A stretch of DNA of 63,935 nt from an uncultured Anaerolineales bacterium (GTDB taxonomy: Bacteria > Chloroflexota > Anaerolineae > Anaerolineales > Villigracilaceae): contig CALGPL010000003.1 of assembly GCA_937960595.1 (NCBI GenBank), positions 1-63,935 of the forward strand, read 5' to 3'. The notes beneath the pieces are model-generated. The model was not told the DNA's origin and searched no databases. It saw nothing but the letters and a program-made list of their open reading frames with translations. Below are positions 1-8,622 of the stretch, piece after piece. Each line of letters begins with the position of its first letter. Positions within the stretch are counted from its first letter, which is position 1. The translations under genes and the position numbers were made by a program.

Positions 1-260
1 TCCAGGTGCGCTGCCAGGCCAGGCTGCTGTTGTACTGGTTGAGGGTGGCGTAGAGGGCGCCGTCCACGTAGATCTCGGCCTGGCCGCGGTTGACGTGGCC
101 GGTGTAGGTCAGGGTGAAGCGATTGCCGTTGATCTGGAAACTGGCCTCGCTGCCGATGACAGTCGAGTAGTGCAGCGTGTTGTTGGTCGGGCCGCTGCCG
201 GTGTAGACTTCCCACGGGCCGGTGTAGACGATGTTGGTGTCGGTGTTCTCGTAGGTGCCG
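1..260 (-). repeat. C-terminal beta-module copy (M23 protein, last copy, truncated)
   Basis: Encodes the last visible copy of a module beginning GTYENTDTNIVY and containing EIYVDGALYATLNQYNSS. Bases 1-80 differ from bases 4988-5067 in the neighbouring cysteine-protease gene at only about two positions. That is much closer than the two genes are elsewhere. Confidence 0.8.
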
Positions 261-3200
261 GGGGCGAGCGGGCCGGGCGGCGGGACGTTTTGGACGGTGA
301 GGGCGTCGAGGTCGATGTAGGTGCCGGTCTTGTGGACGATGCGGATGGTGTGTGGGGTGGCGCCGGGCAGGATGCCGCTGGCCCAGGTGCGCTGCCAGGC
401 CAGGCTGCTGTTGTATTGATTGACCGTGGCGTAGAGGGCGCCGTCGACGTAGATCTCGGCCGTGCCGCGGTTGACGTGGCCGGTGTAGGTCAGGATAAAG
501 CGGTTGCCTTCGATGAGGAAGGTGGCCTCGTCGCCGATGGCAGTCGAGTAGCGCAGGGTGTTGTTGGTCGGGCCGCTGCCGGTGTAAGTCAGCCAGGAGC
601 CGCTATACAGGAGGTTGGCATCGGTGTCGTTATAGGTGCCGGGGGCGAGCGGGCCGGGCGGTTTGGCAACGGCAGACGGCGAAGCCGACAGGCCGCCCAG
701 GTTGCCGACCTCGTCCACGGCGCGCAGCGAGAAATAGTAAGTGTTGCCGGGAATCAGGCCGCCGATCGTCATGGTTTGGGCGCTGCCGGCCACGAGCGGG
801 ACCGGGATGCCGCCGGTGACGGCGACGGCGTTGTCCCAATCGCTTTCGGTCAGGATCGGGGCGGCCGCGTAGCGGACGAGGTAGTAGGCGGCTGTGCCGG
901 TATTGCCGTCATCGCCGGGGCTGAGCCAGAGCAGATTCACGCTGCCGGTGGTCGAACCCTGGTAGGCGCTGAGGGTGTCGACGGCCGCCGGCGGGGTCAC
1001 ATCGGTCAGCACGCTGACGGCGTCGAGGTCTACCACCGTGCCGCTCTTGTGGACGATGCGGATGACGTGCGGGGCGGGACCGGCCAGCAGGCCGCTCGTC
1101 CAGGTGCGCTGCCAGGCCGGGGTGCTGCTGTACTGGTCGATGGCGGCGTAGAGCGCCCCGTCTACGTAAACTTCGATCATCCCGCGGTTGGAAAGACCAC
1201 TGTAGATCAGGCGGAAGCGCGGGCCGTTGATGGCAAAGACTGCCTCGCTGTTGATCGTGGTGGAGTAATGCAGCGTGCCGTTGTACGGTTCGCTGTTCTG
1301 AGTCCAGAGCGCCCAATTGCCCAGGTACACGATCGGGGCGGTATCATTATGCGTGCCCTCGCCAAAGATCGGAAGGATGTGAACGGCCTGCGGACCGCGT
1401 TGATTGTTGCTTTCGCTGCTTTCGTTTACCACACAGTCAATGTCCGCGTAGGCGTACAGATTGTGACTGCCGGCCGGCAGGGCCGAGGTGGTGATCGTCA
1501 CGGTCTGACTGGCGCCGGGCGCCAATTCGTTGACATGTTCGTAGTAGTCGCCCTCCACGCCGCAGGCGCCTGGCTGGCGGTCCACATAGAGATCGAGCAT
1601 GAAGCCGCTGCGCGGCGTCGGGCCGGTGCCTTGATTGCGGACGGTGACCTGGATGGTCACCTGCTGGCCGACGAGCGGCAGCGCCGGGGTGGTAGAGATG
1701 TTCGTCACCACCAGGTCGGGGGCGAGGGTGGTGAAGGACCACCAGGCCCCGCTGTTGGCGGGGATCGTCCCGACGGCGTTCGTGGCGCGCGCCTGCCAGT
1801 AGTAGGTGGTGCCGCCTTCCAGCAGGCCGCCGGCCAGCGTGACCTGGGTGTTGCTGCCGGTCGAGGTCCAATTGATGAGGTTGCAGGTGCCGCTGGTCGT
1901 GCCGAGGCAGTATTCGTAACTGCTCGCCCCGCTGCTGCTGGCCCAGGTGAGGGTGGGCGTCAGCGAGACGCCGGTGGCGGCGTTGGCGGGGGCGGTTTTG
2001 CTGAAAGCCGCCGGCGGACAGAGGCCGGTGGTTATCGGAACGTCAACGGGGGTCGAATAGACGAATTCGCCGCCGTCGAGGATGTAGGCGCGGACGGTGT
2101 AGGTGTAGGCGGTGTTGCAGGCGGCGGCAGTGTCGCTGAAAGTCGCAACGCCCGGCAGGACTTCATCTACAGTGACGCCGTTGCGGAAGATGCGGTAACC
2201 GTCAATGCGGGCGTCGTCGGGGGAGAGAGTCCAGGTCAGGAGGACGCGGCTGGGGTCGTAGGCGTAGGAGGCTTGCAGATTGCTGACCGGCGCAGGCGGC
2301 AGGATGAACTCGCGGACTCGGATGGCGTCCACCTCGCTCCAGACATTCGTCTTCTGCGCCAGGCGGATGACGTGCGGGCCGGGACCCAGGTTGGGGCTGG
2401 TCCAGGTTTGCTGGAAGAAGGTGGCGACCGAGTGCTGGTCAACGGTGGCGAGATAGGCGCCGTCCACGTAGATGTCCATCTCGCCGTATTCATCGTCTTT
2501 CGTGTAGATAAGGCTAAACTGGCTGCCGGCGATGATGAACTCGGCGGTGCTGCCCTGGGTCAGCGAGTAGTGGGCGCTGCCGCCGTAGAGGTCGGGGCTG
2601 GTCCAGGTCGTCCAGGAGCCGCTGTAGACGATGCGGGCGTCGCTGTCGTCGTGGTAGCCCAGCGGGAGAGGGTCGCGCACGCCCAGGGCGAGCGGCCCGG
2701 CCTGGTTGTTGGCCTCGCCGGCCTCCTCGACGGCGCAGGCCGAGTCGGCGTAGGCGCGCAGGGTGTGATTTCCCGCTGCCGGGAAAGCGGGCAGGTTGAA
2801 GGTCAGGGTTTGGGAGGCGCCGGCGGCCAGGCCGGACAGGGTGGCGTGGTAACCGCCGAAGTCGCTGCAGCCGGCCGGGGCGTCGTCCAGGTAGAGGTCG
2901 ACGCGCGAGTCGGCGGGAACGGCCTCGGTGCCGACATTGGTCACCTCGACCGAGACGGTCACCGGCTGGCCGACGGCGGCCAGGCTGGGCGATGCGCTCA
3001 GATTGGTGACGGCCAGATCGGGGATGGTGACGGTCAGCATCCAGGCCTCGCTCCAGGTGCTTTCGTAGAGGGAGGCGTCGCGGGCTTTGACCCGCCAGGT
3101 GTAGATGCCCCACGGCCGGAGGCCGAAGTCGTAACTGGTGGCGGTGATCCAGCCGGATTCGGCCACCAGTTCACCGTCGCGGCGCAGTTCGACGAAGTAG

Positions 3201-4573
3201 GCGACGGCGTCGGGCGAGGCGCTCCAGGAGAGGACGACCGGCGTGGTGCGGGAGAGCAGGGCCCCATTGGCCGGGCTGAGGGGGGAGGGTGTTAGGGGAG
3301 AGTAGTCGTTCAGGATGGAAATATATTGAGAAGCATAGATCGTCTGTGCACCGCGGCTGAGGTAGGTGTTGTTGCCATAAGGCACCAGATTGCCGGAAGC
3401 ATCGTATTGGGGATGAACCACCCAGCCGGAGAGGGCTGCTCCGTCAAGCGGGACGAAAGCGCCGTTGTACATCAAGGAGAAGTGGACGTGCGGGCCGCTG
3501 GCCGCGCCGCCGTCGCAGATGGCTTGGGCCTCGGTGCTGGCCAGGTTGCCGATAGGGGCGTTCTGGGCGATGACGAAGAGCGGGCTGTTCCAGGCGGGCG
3601 GATAGGGACTCTGGATGTTTTCGAGATGGTAGTAGCGGGTGGCCCAGCCGCTTTTATCAGAGTTCGTGTAGATAATAAAGCGGCAAGAGGATTGGGCCTG
3701 TGCCCAGCCGCTGTGGGCTGCCACCACCCACATGTTGCTGGTATCAGGAACGGGGTTCCAAGGAAGCCAGACCGGCCAGAAGTCTATGGAGGAGGCATCT
3801 GTGCCGGTGTATCCCATGTTGTGATGCACGCCTCCGAAATGCCAGGCTTCGGCGCGCGGGTAGGGGAACTGCAGCAAGGAGGGCGGAGGGACGGCTTGGG
3901 CCAGGAGCGAGCCGGGCACATAGACCTGGTTGGACTCGTCGAGCGGGTCGTTGGCGGGGAAGAGGGCCGCCCAGACGGCCGGGAAGGGTTCGAGGGCGGC
4001 GGACAGGCTCTCGGCGGTTTCGGTTTGGGCCAGGAAGGCCAGCACGGCGTAGGTGCCGGCGTTGACTTCGGGGGCGACGGTCAGTTGGCTGCCGTCGGCC
4101 AGGGAGATGGGCGGCAGGCTGCGCTCGGCGGGGTCGAGGGCCGAGTAGTGGTGCAGGTGCAGGTAGTAGGCGCCGGTCAGAACTTCGGCCGCGGTCTGTA
4201 CCTGGGCGTCGAAGCCGCTCTGTCCCCAACCGAAGGGGTCGGCCGGGTCGGCGGCCGGGTCGGAGACCAGGCCGGCGCGCAGTTCCATCAGGGCGAGCAA
4301 CAGGCGCGGGTTGACGCTGGCGTAGCCGGCGGCGCTTTCGAGGGCGGCGGCGTAGGGCAGCAGGTGGGGGGCGTTGGTTTCCAGCCAGGCGGTCGGGTCG
4401 AAGTCGGAGGCGTTCGGGCCGTATGGAAATTGCCCATCCGAGAGAAGATGGGCGCTCAGGCCGGAGGTCTGGGCGCGGGCGGGCAGGGCCGGGAGCGCGC
4501 CGAGGGCGGTCAGCAGCAGGGTCAGCGTCAGCGCACCGGTCAGGATGCGCAGGAATCGTCTTTTGGTGTTCAT
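1..4573 (-). CDS. Secreted M23/LasA-like metallopeptidase-domain protein with FN3, CARDB-like and repeated C-terminal modules (partial at left edge)
   Basis: The frame is open from ATG 4573 to base 1, so at least 1,524 residues are present and the C-terminus lies outside the window. The start follows AAGGAG at a normal distance and gives a signal peptide (MNTKRRFLRILTG, then a Leu/Ala core ending PARA). Residues about 235-370 resemble an M23 (LasA-type) zinc peptidase: HHNMGYTGTDASSIDF supplies a His...Asp pair and SGPHVHFSL the HxH motif. After this come FN3-like segments, two CARDB-like segments (ADLAVTNLSASPSLA and PDLVVTNISTTPALP types) and four copies of a ~115-residue beta-rich module, the last one truncated. 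Probably exported, acting on peptidoglycan or extracellular protein. The peptidase family is reasonably clear; activity and substrate are inferred. Confidence 0.85.
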   Translation of the reverse strand, partial: MNTKRRFLRILTGALTLTLLLTALGALPALPARAQTSGLSAHLLSDGQFPYGPNASDFDPTAWLETNAPHLLPYAAALESAAGYASVNPRLLLALMELRAGLVSDPAADPADPFGWGQSGFDAQVQTAAEVLTGAYYLHLHHYSALDPAERSLPPISLADGSQLTVAPEVNAGTYAVLAFLAQTETAESLSAALEPFPAVWAALFPANDPLDESNQVYVPGSLLAQAVPPPSLLQFPYPRAEAWHFGGVHHNMGYTGTDASSIDFWPVWLPWNPVPDTSNMWVVAAHSGWAQAQSSCRFIIYTNSDKSGWATRYYHLENIQSPYPPAWNSPLFVIAQNAPIGNLASTEAQAICDGGAASGPHVHFSLMYNGAFVPLDGAALSGWVVHPQYDASGNLVPYGNNTYLSRGAQTIYASQYISILNDYSPLTPSPLSPANGALLSRTTPVVLSWSASPDAVAYFVELRRDGELVAESGWITATSYDFGLRPWGIYTWRVKARDASLYESTWSEAWMLTVTIPDLAVTNLSASPSLAAVGQPVTVSVEVTNVGTEAVPADSRVDLYLDDAPAGCSDFGGYHATLSGLAAGASQTLTFNLPAFPAAGNHTLRAYADSACAVEEAGEANNQAGPLALGVRDPLPLGYHDDSDARIVYSGSWTTWTSPDLYGGSAHYSLTQGSTAEFIIAGSQFSLIYTKDDEYGEMDIYVDGAYLATVDQHSVATFFQQTWTSPNLGPGPHVIRLAQKTNVWSEVDAIRVREFILPPAPVSNLQASYAYDPSRVLLTWTLSPDDARIDGYRIFRNGVTVDEVLPGVATFSDTAAACNTAYTYTVRAYILDGGEFVYSTPVDVPITTGLCPPAAFSKTAPANAATGVSLTPTLTWASSSGASSYEYCLGTTSGTCNLINWTSTGSNTQVTLAGGLLEGGTTYYWQARATNAVGTIPANSGAWWSFTTLAPDLVVTNISTTPALPLVGQQVTIQVTVRNQGTGPTPRSGFMLDLYVDRQPGACGVEGDYYEHVNELAPGASQTVTITTSALPAGSHNLYAYADIDCVVNESSESNNQRGPQAVHILPIFGEGTHNDTAPIVYLGNWALWTQNSEPYNGTLHYSTTINSEAVFAINGPRFRLIYSGLSNRGMIEVYVDGALYAAIDQYSSTPAWQRTWTSGLLAGPAPHVIRIVHKSGTVVDLDAVSVLTDVTPPAAVDTLSAYQGSTTGSVNLLWLSPGDDGNTGTAAYYLVRYAAAPILTESDWDNAVAVTGGIPVPLVAGSAQTMTIGGLIPGNTYYFSLRAVDEVGNLGGLSASPSAVAKPPGPLAPGTYNDTDANLLYSGSWLTYTGSGPTNNTLRYSTAIGDEATFLIEGNRFILTYTGHVNRGTAEIYVDGALYATVNQYNSSLAWQRTWASGILPGATPHTIRIVHKTGTYIDLDALTVQNVPPPGPLAPGTYENTDTNIVYTGPWEVYTGSGPTNNTLHYSTVIGSEASFQINGNRFTLTYTGHVNRGQAEIYVDGALYATLNQYNSSLAWQRTW
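286..640 (-). repeat. C-terminal beta-module copy (M23 protein)
   Basis: Encodes a full copy of the same module (GTYNDTDANLLYSGSW through DLDALTVQNV). It is nearly identical in nucleotides to the copies at 4893-5246 and 5272-5627. More diverged copies of this module occur in the same protein at roughly 1010-1350 and 2310-2660. Confidence 0.8.
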
Positions 4574-4655
4574 CGTCTTTCTCCTTATACCCGAAGCAGT
4601 TACCGACAAACCGATTTCTGCCAGCCGAAAGCAGCCGGCCTATTCTTCCGATTCT

Positions 4656-4684
4656 TGTATACCTTACGCCGTCTTGGATTACAA
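4656..4684 (-). promoter_or_regulatory. Sigma-70-like promoter for the M23 protein gene
   Basis: Reading the minus strand, TTGTAA (4684-4679) is followed after 17 bases by TATACA (4661-4656). This would give a leader of about 75 bases before ATG 4573, which has its own AAGGAG. Confidence 0.5.
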
Positions 4685-4838
4685 GTGAGATATTCTACCT
4701 AATCCTCATGACGGGTTTTCATTGTACGGGATACGGGGGACGAGGTGCGAGTCGATTCCATAGCAATTTCGGTCGGGGGGCGACTCTCACCCCGGCGGCG
4801 GCCGACCCGCGGCCGGTTTCGGGAACCTCTCAAACGAA

Positions 4839-4864
4839 CGCGGACCCAGACGGCTGGGTCCGCG
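4839..4864 (-). terminator. Intrinsic terminator-like hairpin after the C1 protease gene
   Basis: Perfect 11-bp stem (core GCGGACCCAG/CTGGGTCCGC, loop of 4) 25 bases past the stop codon of the C1 protease. On the minus strand it is followed by TTCGTTTGAG, a weak T-tract. Confidence 0.6.
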
Positions 4865-4889
4865 CGGAAATGGCAGAGGGGGACGCCGC

Positions 4890-7800
4890 TCAGGGCTGGA
4901 CCGTGATCCCGTCCAAGTCCACGACCGCGCCGGTCTTGTGGACGATGCGGATGGTGTGCGGGGTGGCGCCGGGTAGGATGCCGCTGGTCCAGGTGCGCTG
5001 CCAGGCCAGGCTGCTGTTGTACTGGTTGAGGGTGGCGTAGAGGGCGCCGTCGACGTAGATTTCGGCCGTGCCGCGGTTGGTGAAGCCGGTGTAGGTCAGG
5101 GTGAAGCGATTGCCGTTGATCTGGAAACTGGCCTCGCTGCCGACGACGGTCGAGTAGTGCAGGACGTTGTTGGTCGGGCCGCTGGCGGTGTAGGTTTGCC
5201 AGCCGTTGCCGTAGATGATGTTGGTGTCGGTGTCGTCGTAGGTGCCGGGGGCGAGCGGGCCGGGCGGGGGGACGTTTTGGACGGTGAGGGCGTCGAGGTC
5301 GATGTAGGTGCCGGTCTTGTGGACGATGCGGATGGTGTGCGGGGTGGCGCCGGGCAGGATGCCGCTGGTCCAGGTGCGCTGCCAGGCCAGGCTGCTGTTG
5401 TACTGGTTGAGGGTGGCGTAGAGGGCGCCGTCGACGTAGATTTCGGCTTCGCCGCGGTTGACGTGGCCGGTGTAGGTCAGGGTGAAGCGATTGCCGTCGA
5501 TGAGGAAGAGGGCCTCGTCGCCGATGGCAGTCGAGTAGCGCAGGGTGTTGGCGGTCGGGCCGCTGCCGGTGTAGGTCTGCCAGGAGCCGAGATAGAGCAG
5601 GTTAGAATTGGCGTCCTCGTAAGTGCCGGGGGGCAAGGGGGTGATGGGGGTGAAGGAAACGTTTAGTTGCAGCGAGCCGCCGGCCAGGAGCGATGGCTCC
5701 TGGGTCAGGGTGGCCGCGTCCGGCGTCTGGAGGGTGGCCGGGCCGTCGCTGATGCGGTAATCGGCGACCTCGATGTAGTAGGTGCCGGCATTGGGCAAAA
5801 AGACATCCACTTCGGAGAGCAGATCGCCGCCGCGATCGTCATTGCAGGCAACGGCGATCAGATTGCCGCGCGTTCCGCGCCAGACGGCGAGCATGGTATC
5901 GTAGCCGCTGCCGACCGTATCGGCCCGCAGGCGGCCCGCGTTGCCGGCGTCGAAGCGGTACCAGACGGTCGCTCCGCCTTGGCCGCGGTTGCACGCGGCC
6001 AGCGCCGGGTCATCGTCGGCGCGGGTGGCTCCGGAGGTGTCCTGGGTGTGGGTGTAGGGCGTTTGCAGAATTACGATCGGCGAGTTGAAGTCATCGTTGG
6101 GGACCGGCGGGCAGGGCTGGGTGACGCCTTGAATCCAGGGAGTGTGCGCCGATTCGCCATGGGCATTATAGGCGCTGATCTCGTAGAAGTTGAAATCGTT
6201 GTTGCAGGCCAGCCCACCGTCGGTGAAGGAGGTGACATTGGTTCCAACCGAGGCGTAGTAGTAGAAGCCCCAGCCGTCGCTGCCGTAATGCCACTTGTAG
6301 ATGTTGAAGCCGCTTTCGTTGTTCGAGTTATCCCGCCAGCCGAGGGTGATCGAGTTGCGCGTCGTGGCAAGGATGACGGCATCGCTGGGCGGGTTCGGAA
6401 TGGCCGCGCAGGCGTTCGTGGTGGCCGAGGTCGAATTGCTGGGGTTGGATTCCAGGGCGCCGCGATAGGCCCGCACGGTGTAGGTGTAGGTGGTGCCGCA
6501 GCCCAGGCCGCCGTCGCTGTAGGTGGTGGTCGAACTGCCTACGGTGGCGACGGCGGTGCCGTTCCGATAGATGCGATAGCCGTCAATGTTGCCGGGTGCG
6601 TCGGACGAGGCGCTCCAGGAGAGGTTGATCTGGCTGGCCGAGACGGCCGTCGCCGTCAGATTGGAGGGCGTGCCGTAGCGGATGGACAGGCTGCGGGTCT
6701 CGCTCCAGGCGCTTTCGACGCCGCTGCTGTTACGAGCCTTGACCCGCCATTGATAGACTCCGCCCCACTGCGATCCAATCGCCCAAGAGGTATTGGAGGT
6801 CCAACCCGAATTGATGTTGATTCCCGGCCCGCCCCAGAACTCAACGTAATACTGGGTCGCGCCGCTGACGGCGTTCCAGGAAAGCGTGACCGAGGCCGTG
6901 CGTTCGAGGACGGCGCCGTTGACGGGGCTGTTCAGCGTTGGGGCGAGCGGCCCTTCGGTGCAATTGGCATTGGCATAGACCCGCGCCCAGGTGGCCTGGT
7001 TGGCGACAGTCGTCCCATCGCTGAAGGTATCGTTCCAGAGATCCATGTCGGTGGCGGTGTAACAGGCGCTTGGACTGGATTCGCTGTTGTGCAGGTACAG
7101 CCGCGCTGACCAGCCGGCGGGGATGGCAATCGCTTCGGCGCGGTCGTTGAAGGTGGTGCTCAGGTCCCATAAGCCGGGTGCATTGAGCGAGAGATAGGTC
7201 CCGCTGCAATTCCAGGAATCGTACAGGCGTACTTCGCCGCTGACGGTCGGGCAATTGTTGTTCACCTGAGCCTGGACATAATAGACATAGTTCTCGATAT
7301 TGCACTCGCCGTAGCCGACTTTGCCGTAACCGGCGTCTCCCCAACTCGTCCCCCAACTGTTGCGGATGATCCAGTAGCCGCCGGCATCGTTGTAGCCGGC
7401 GATCACGACGCCGTGATCCAGCCCGCTGTCGTTCGAGCAGCGCAGGATACCGTTGCCGTCGGTATAACTGCCGCTGATGTACATGGCTGCCGGCAGTGGG
7501 CCGTAGGTGATCAGGGCTTGCTTGATGGTTGTGGGATTGTTGTTGACCGAACCATAGTTCTGGATGCGCACCAAGCGGCTGCTCCAGTCACTACAGCGGT
7601 TGGAACAGACGCGCGTGCTCTGACAGCCGGCGCCGCAACTGCAATTGGTGTCGGCGTAGGGCATACAGGCTTCGTCTGGCAAGCCGGAATTGCGGGCGAA
7701 GTCCAGGGCGCTGCCGTGCCAGCCGCCGCAGCACGTGCCGGCCGAGGAACAATCGGAGACCAGATACTGTTCCGACAGGTTGTAGTCCAGATTGGGGTTA

Positions 7801-8423
7801 TGGTTCTGGATGTTGATGGCGGCCTCGATTCCGCCCACCGCATCGAACGCCCAACAACTGCCGCAACTGCCCTGATAGCGAATCGGAGTCAGCCAGTTCA
7901 CCCCCTGGAAGTTGCGCCAGTCGAAGGCGGCGGGAGGCGTGATGACCGATTGCGCCAGGACGCTCTCCTCGAACGGGACGGAGGCCGGCAGGACTTCGAT
8001 GGGATCGCTGTCCTCGCAAGCAATGATCTTCTCGGCCAGATTGGTCAATTCTGCCACCGTGCCCACGTCGCGGCCTTCGGCGTCGACGCAGATGGCGTAG
8101 GCTTCGCCATAAATCGTCGCCTCTTCGTCGGTGCGTATTCCGTAGCCTTGCAGAGCGCAGTAGGAATATTCCTGGCCGCAACGTCCGGCCAGGAAGTCCC
8201 ATTCCTCGCACACACTGCCATCCGGCAGGACGCAAACGCCCATCGCAGCGCCATTGGGATCCTCGACGCTGTGGGATTCATAGCCCAGGTCGCGACAATA
8301 GACGGCTGCCGGATCGCTGATGGCGCGCAAGGGCGGCAGCCAGCGAGTCCCAAAGACGGCTTGATCGCCGGCGAAGAACAACAGCAAAATGAAAACGGGC
8401 AAAAGTCTGCTTGGAATTCTCAT
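4890..8423 (-). CDS. Secreted papain-family (C1A) cysteine protease with DUF333-like propeptide, FN3, PPC-like and repeated C-terminal modules
   Basis: 1,177 residues. The ATG at 8423 follows GGGAGAG and gives a signal peptide (MRIPSRLLPVFILLLFFAG). Residues 36-125 hold two Cys-rich segments (YCRDLGYES, VCEEWDFLAGRC) resembling DUF333. The papain-like domain is complete: oxyanion Gln184 and nucleophile Cys190 in QGSCGSCWAF, His337 in LDHGVVIAGYN, and Asn355 in RNSWGTSWG. FN3-like domains, a bacterial pre-peptidase C-terminal-like domain (about 755-880) and two copies of the ~115-residue beta module follow. The catalytic set is intact, so I expect an active extracellular endopeptidase; substrate unknown. 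It shares its C-terminal modules with the neighbouring M23 protein, which suggests a common surface or polymer attachment function. Confidence 0.92.
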   Translation of the reverse strand: MRIPSRLLPVFILLLFFAGDQAVFGTRWLPPLRAISDPAAVYCRDLGYESHSVEDPNGAAMGVCVLPDGSVCEEWDFLAGRCGQEYSYCALQGYGIRTDEEATIYGEAYAICVDAEGRDVGTVAELTNLAEKIIACEDSDPIEVLPASVPFEESVLAQSVITPPAAFDWRNFQGVNWLTPIRYQGSCGSCWAFDAVGGIEAAINIQNHNPNLDYNLSEQYLVSDCSSAGTCCGGWHGSALDFARNSGLPDEACMPYADTNCSCGAGCQSTRVCSNRCSDWSSRLVRIQNYGSVNNNPTTIKQALITYGPLPAAMYISGSYTDGNGILRCSNDSGLDHGVVIAGYNDAGGYWIIRNSWGTSWGDAGYGKVGYGECNIENYVYYVQAQVNNNCPTVSGEVRLYDSWNCSGTYLSLNAPGLWDLSTTFNDRAEAIAIPAGWSARLYLHNSESSPSACYTATDMDLWNDTFSDGTTVANQATWARVYANANCTEGPLAPTLNSPVNGAVLERTASVTLSWNAVSGATQYYVEFWGGPGININSGWTSNTSWAIGSQWGGVYQWRVKARNSSGVESAWSETRSLSIRYGTPSNLTATAVSASQINLSWSASSDAPGNIDGYRIYRNGTAVATVGSSTTTYSDGGLGCGTTYTYTVRAYRGALESNPSNSTSATTNACAAIPNPPSDAVILATTRNSITLGWRDNSNNESGFNIYKWHYGSDGWGFYYYASVGTNVTSFTDGGLACNNDFNFYEISAYNAHGESAHTPWIQGVTQPCPPVPNDDFNSPIVILQTPYTHTQDTSGATRADDDPALAACNRGQGGATVWYRFDAGNAGRLRADTVGSGYDTMLAVWRGTRGNLIAVACNDDRGGDLLSEVDVFLPNAGTYYIEVADYRISDGPATLQTPDAATLTQEPSLLAGGSLQLNVSFTPITPLPPGTYEDANSNLLYLGSWQTYTGSGPTANTLRYSTAIGDEALFLIDGNRFTLTYTGHVNRGEAEIYVDGALYATLNQYNSSLAWQRTWTSGILPGATPHTIRIVHKTGTYIDLDALTVQNVPPPGPLAPGTYDDTDTNIIYGNGWQTYTASGPTNNVLHYSTVVGSEASFQINGNRFTLTYTGFTNRGTAEIYVDGALYATLNQYNSSLAWQRTWTSGILPGATPHTIRIVHKTGAVVDLDGITVQP
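4893..5246 (-). repeat. C-terminal beta-module copy 2 of the C1 protease
   Basis: Encodes GTYDDTDTNIIYGNGW to VDLDGITVQ. Bases 4948-5066 match 5328-5446 with about one difference, so the two tandem copies within this gene are almost identical over part of their length. They are also close to the copies at 1-260 and 286-640. Confidence 0.85.
5272..5627 (-). repeat. C-terminal beta-module copy 1 of the C1 protease
   Basis: Encodes GTYEDANSNLLYLGSW to DLDALTVQNV. It is the upstream partner of the tandem pair in this gene, joined to the next copy by a PPPGPLAP linker that also occurs between copies in the M23 protein. Confidence 0.85.
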
Positions 8424-8622
8424 GGCTGCTCTCCCAAGAGTCGAAATCGTCGAACCATCCTTGTTTCCTCATTATCTACTTTACGCCATCACGCCAGTCT
8501 TTTGTGATGAGAAATTTGGACTATTTTCATCGAGGCCGCGCAAGGCTTAAAGACATTATAGCGCTTTGGGAGGTTTCCAAATCGAGGACGAGTTAACAGT
8601 TCTGTTTGGCGGCTGGGGCGAA

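Larger units (their letters stand above)
4574..4889. other. Intergenic region between the two large protease genes
   Basis: 316 bases with no gene that I can support. It holds the promoter and 5' leader of the M23 gene on its left half and a terminator hairpin for the cysteine-protease gene near its right end. Open frames crossing it show no family features and have no ribosome site. Confidence 0.6.

Noticed and set aside
95-3295. A 1,066-codon open frame on the plus strand
   Set aside because: It is the antisense of the M23 gene. Its product is an unbroken Gly/Ala/Val/Asp mixture without domains, as expected from high-GC antisense, and it lacks a ribosome site.
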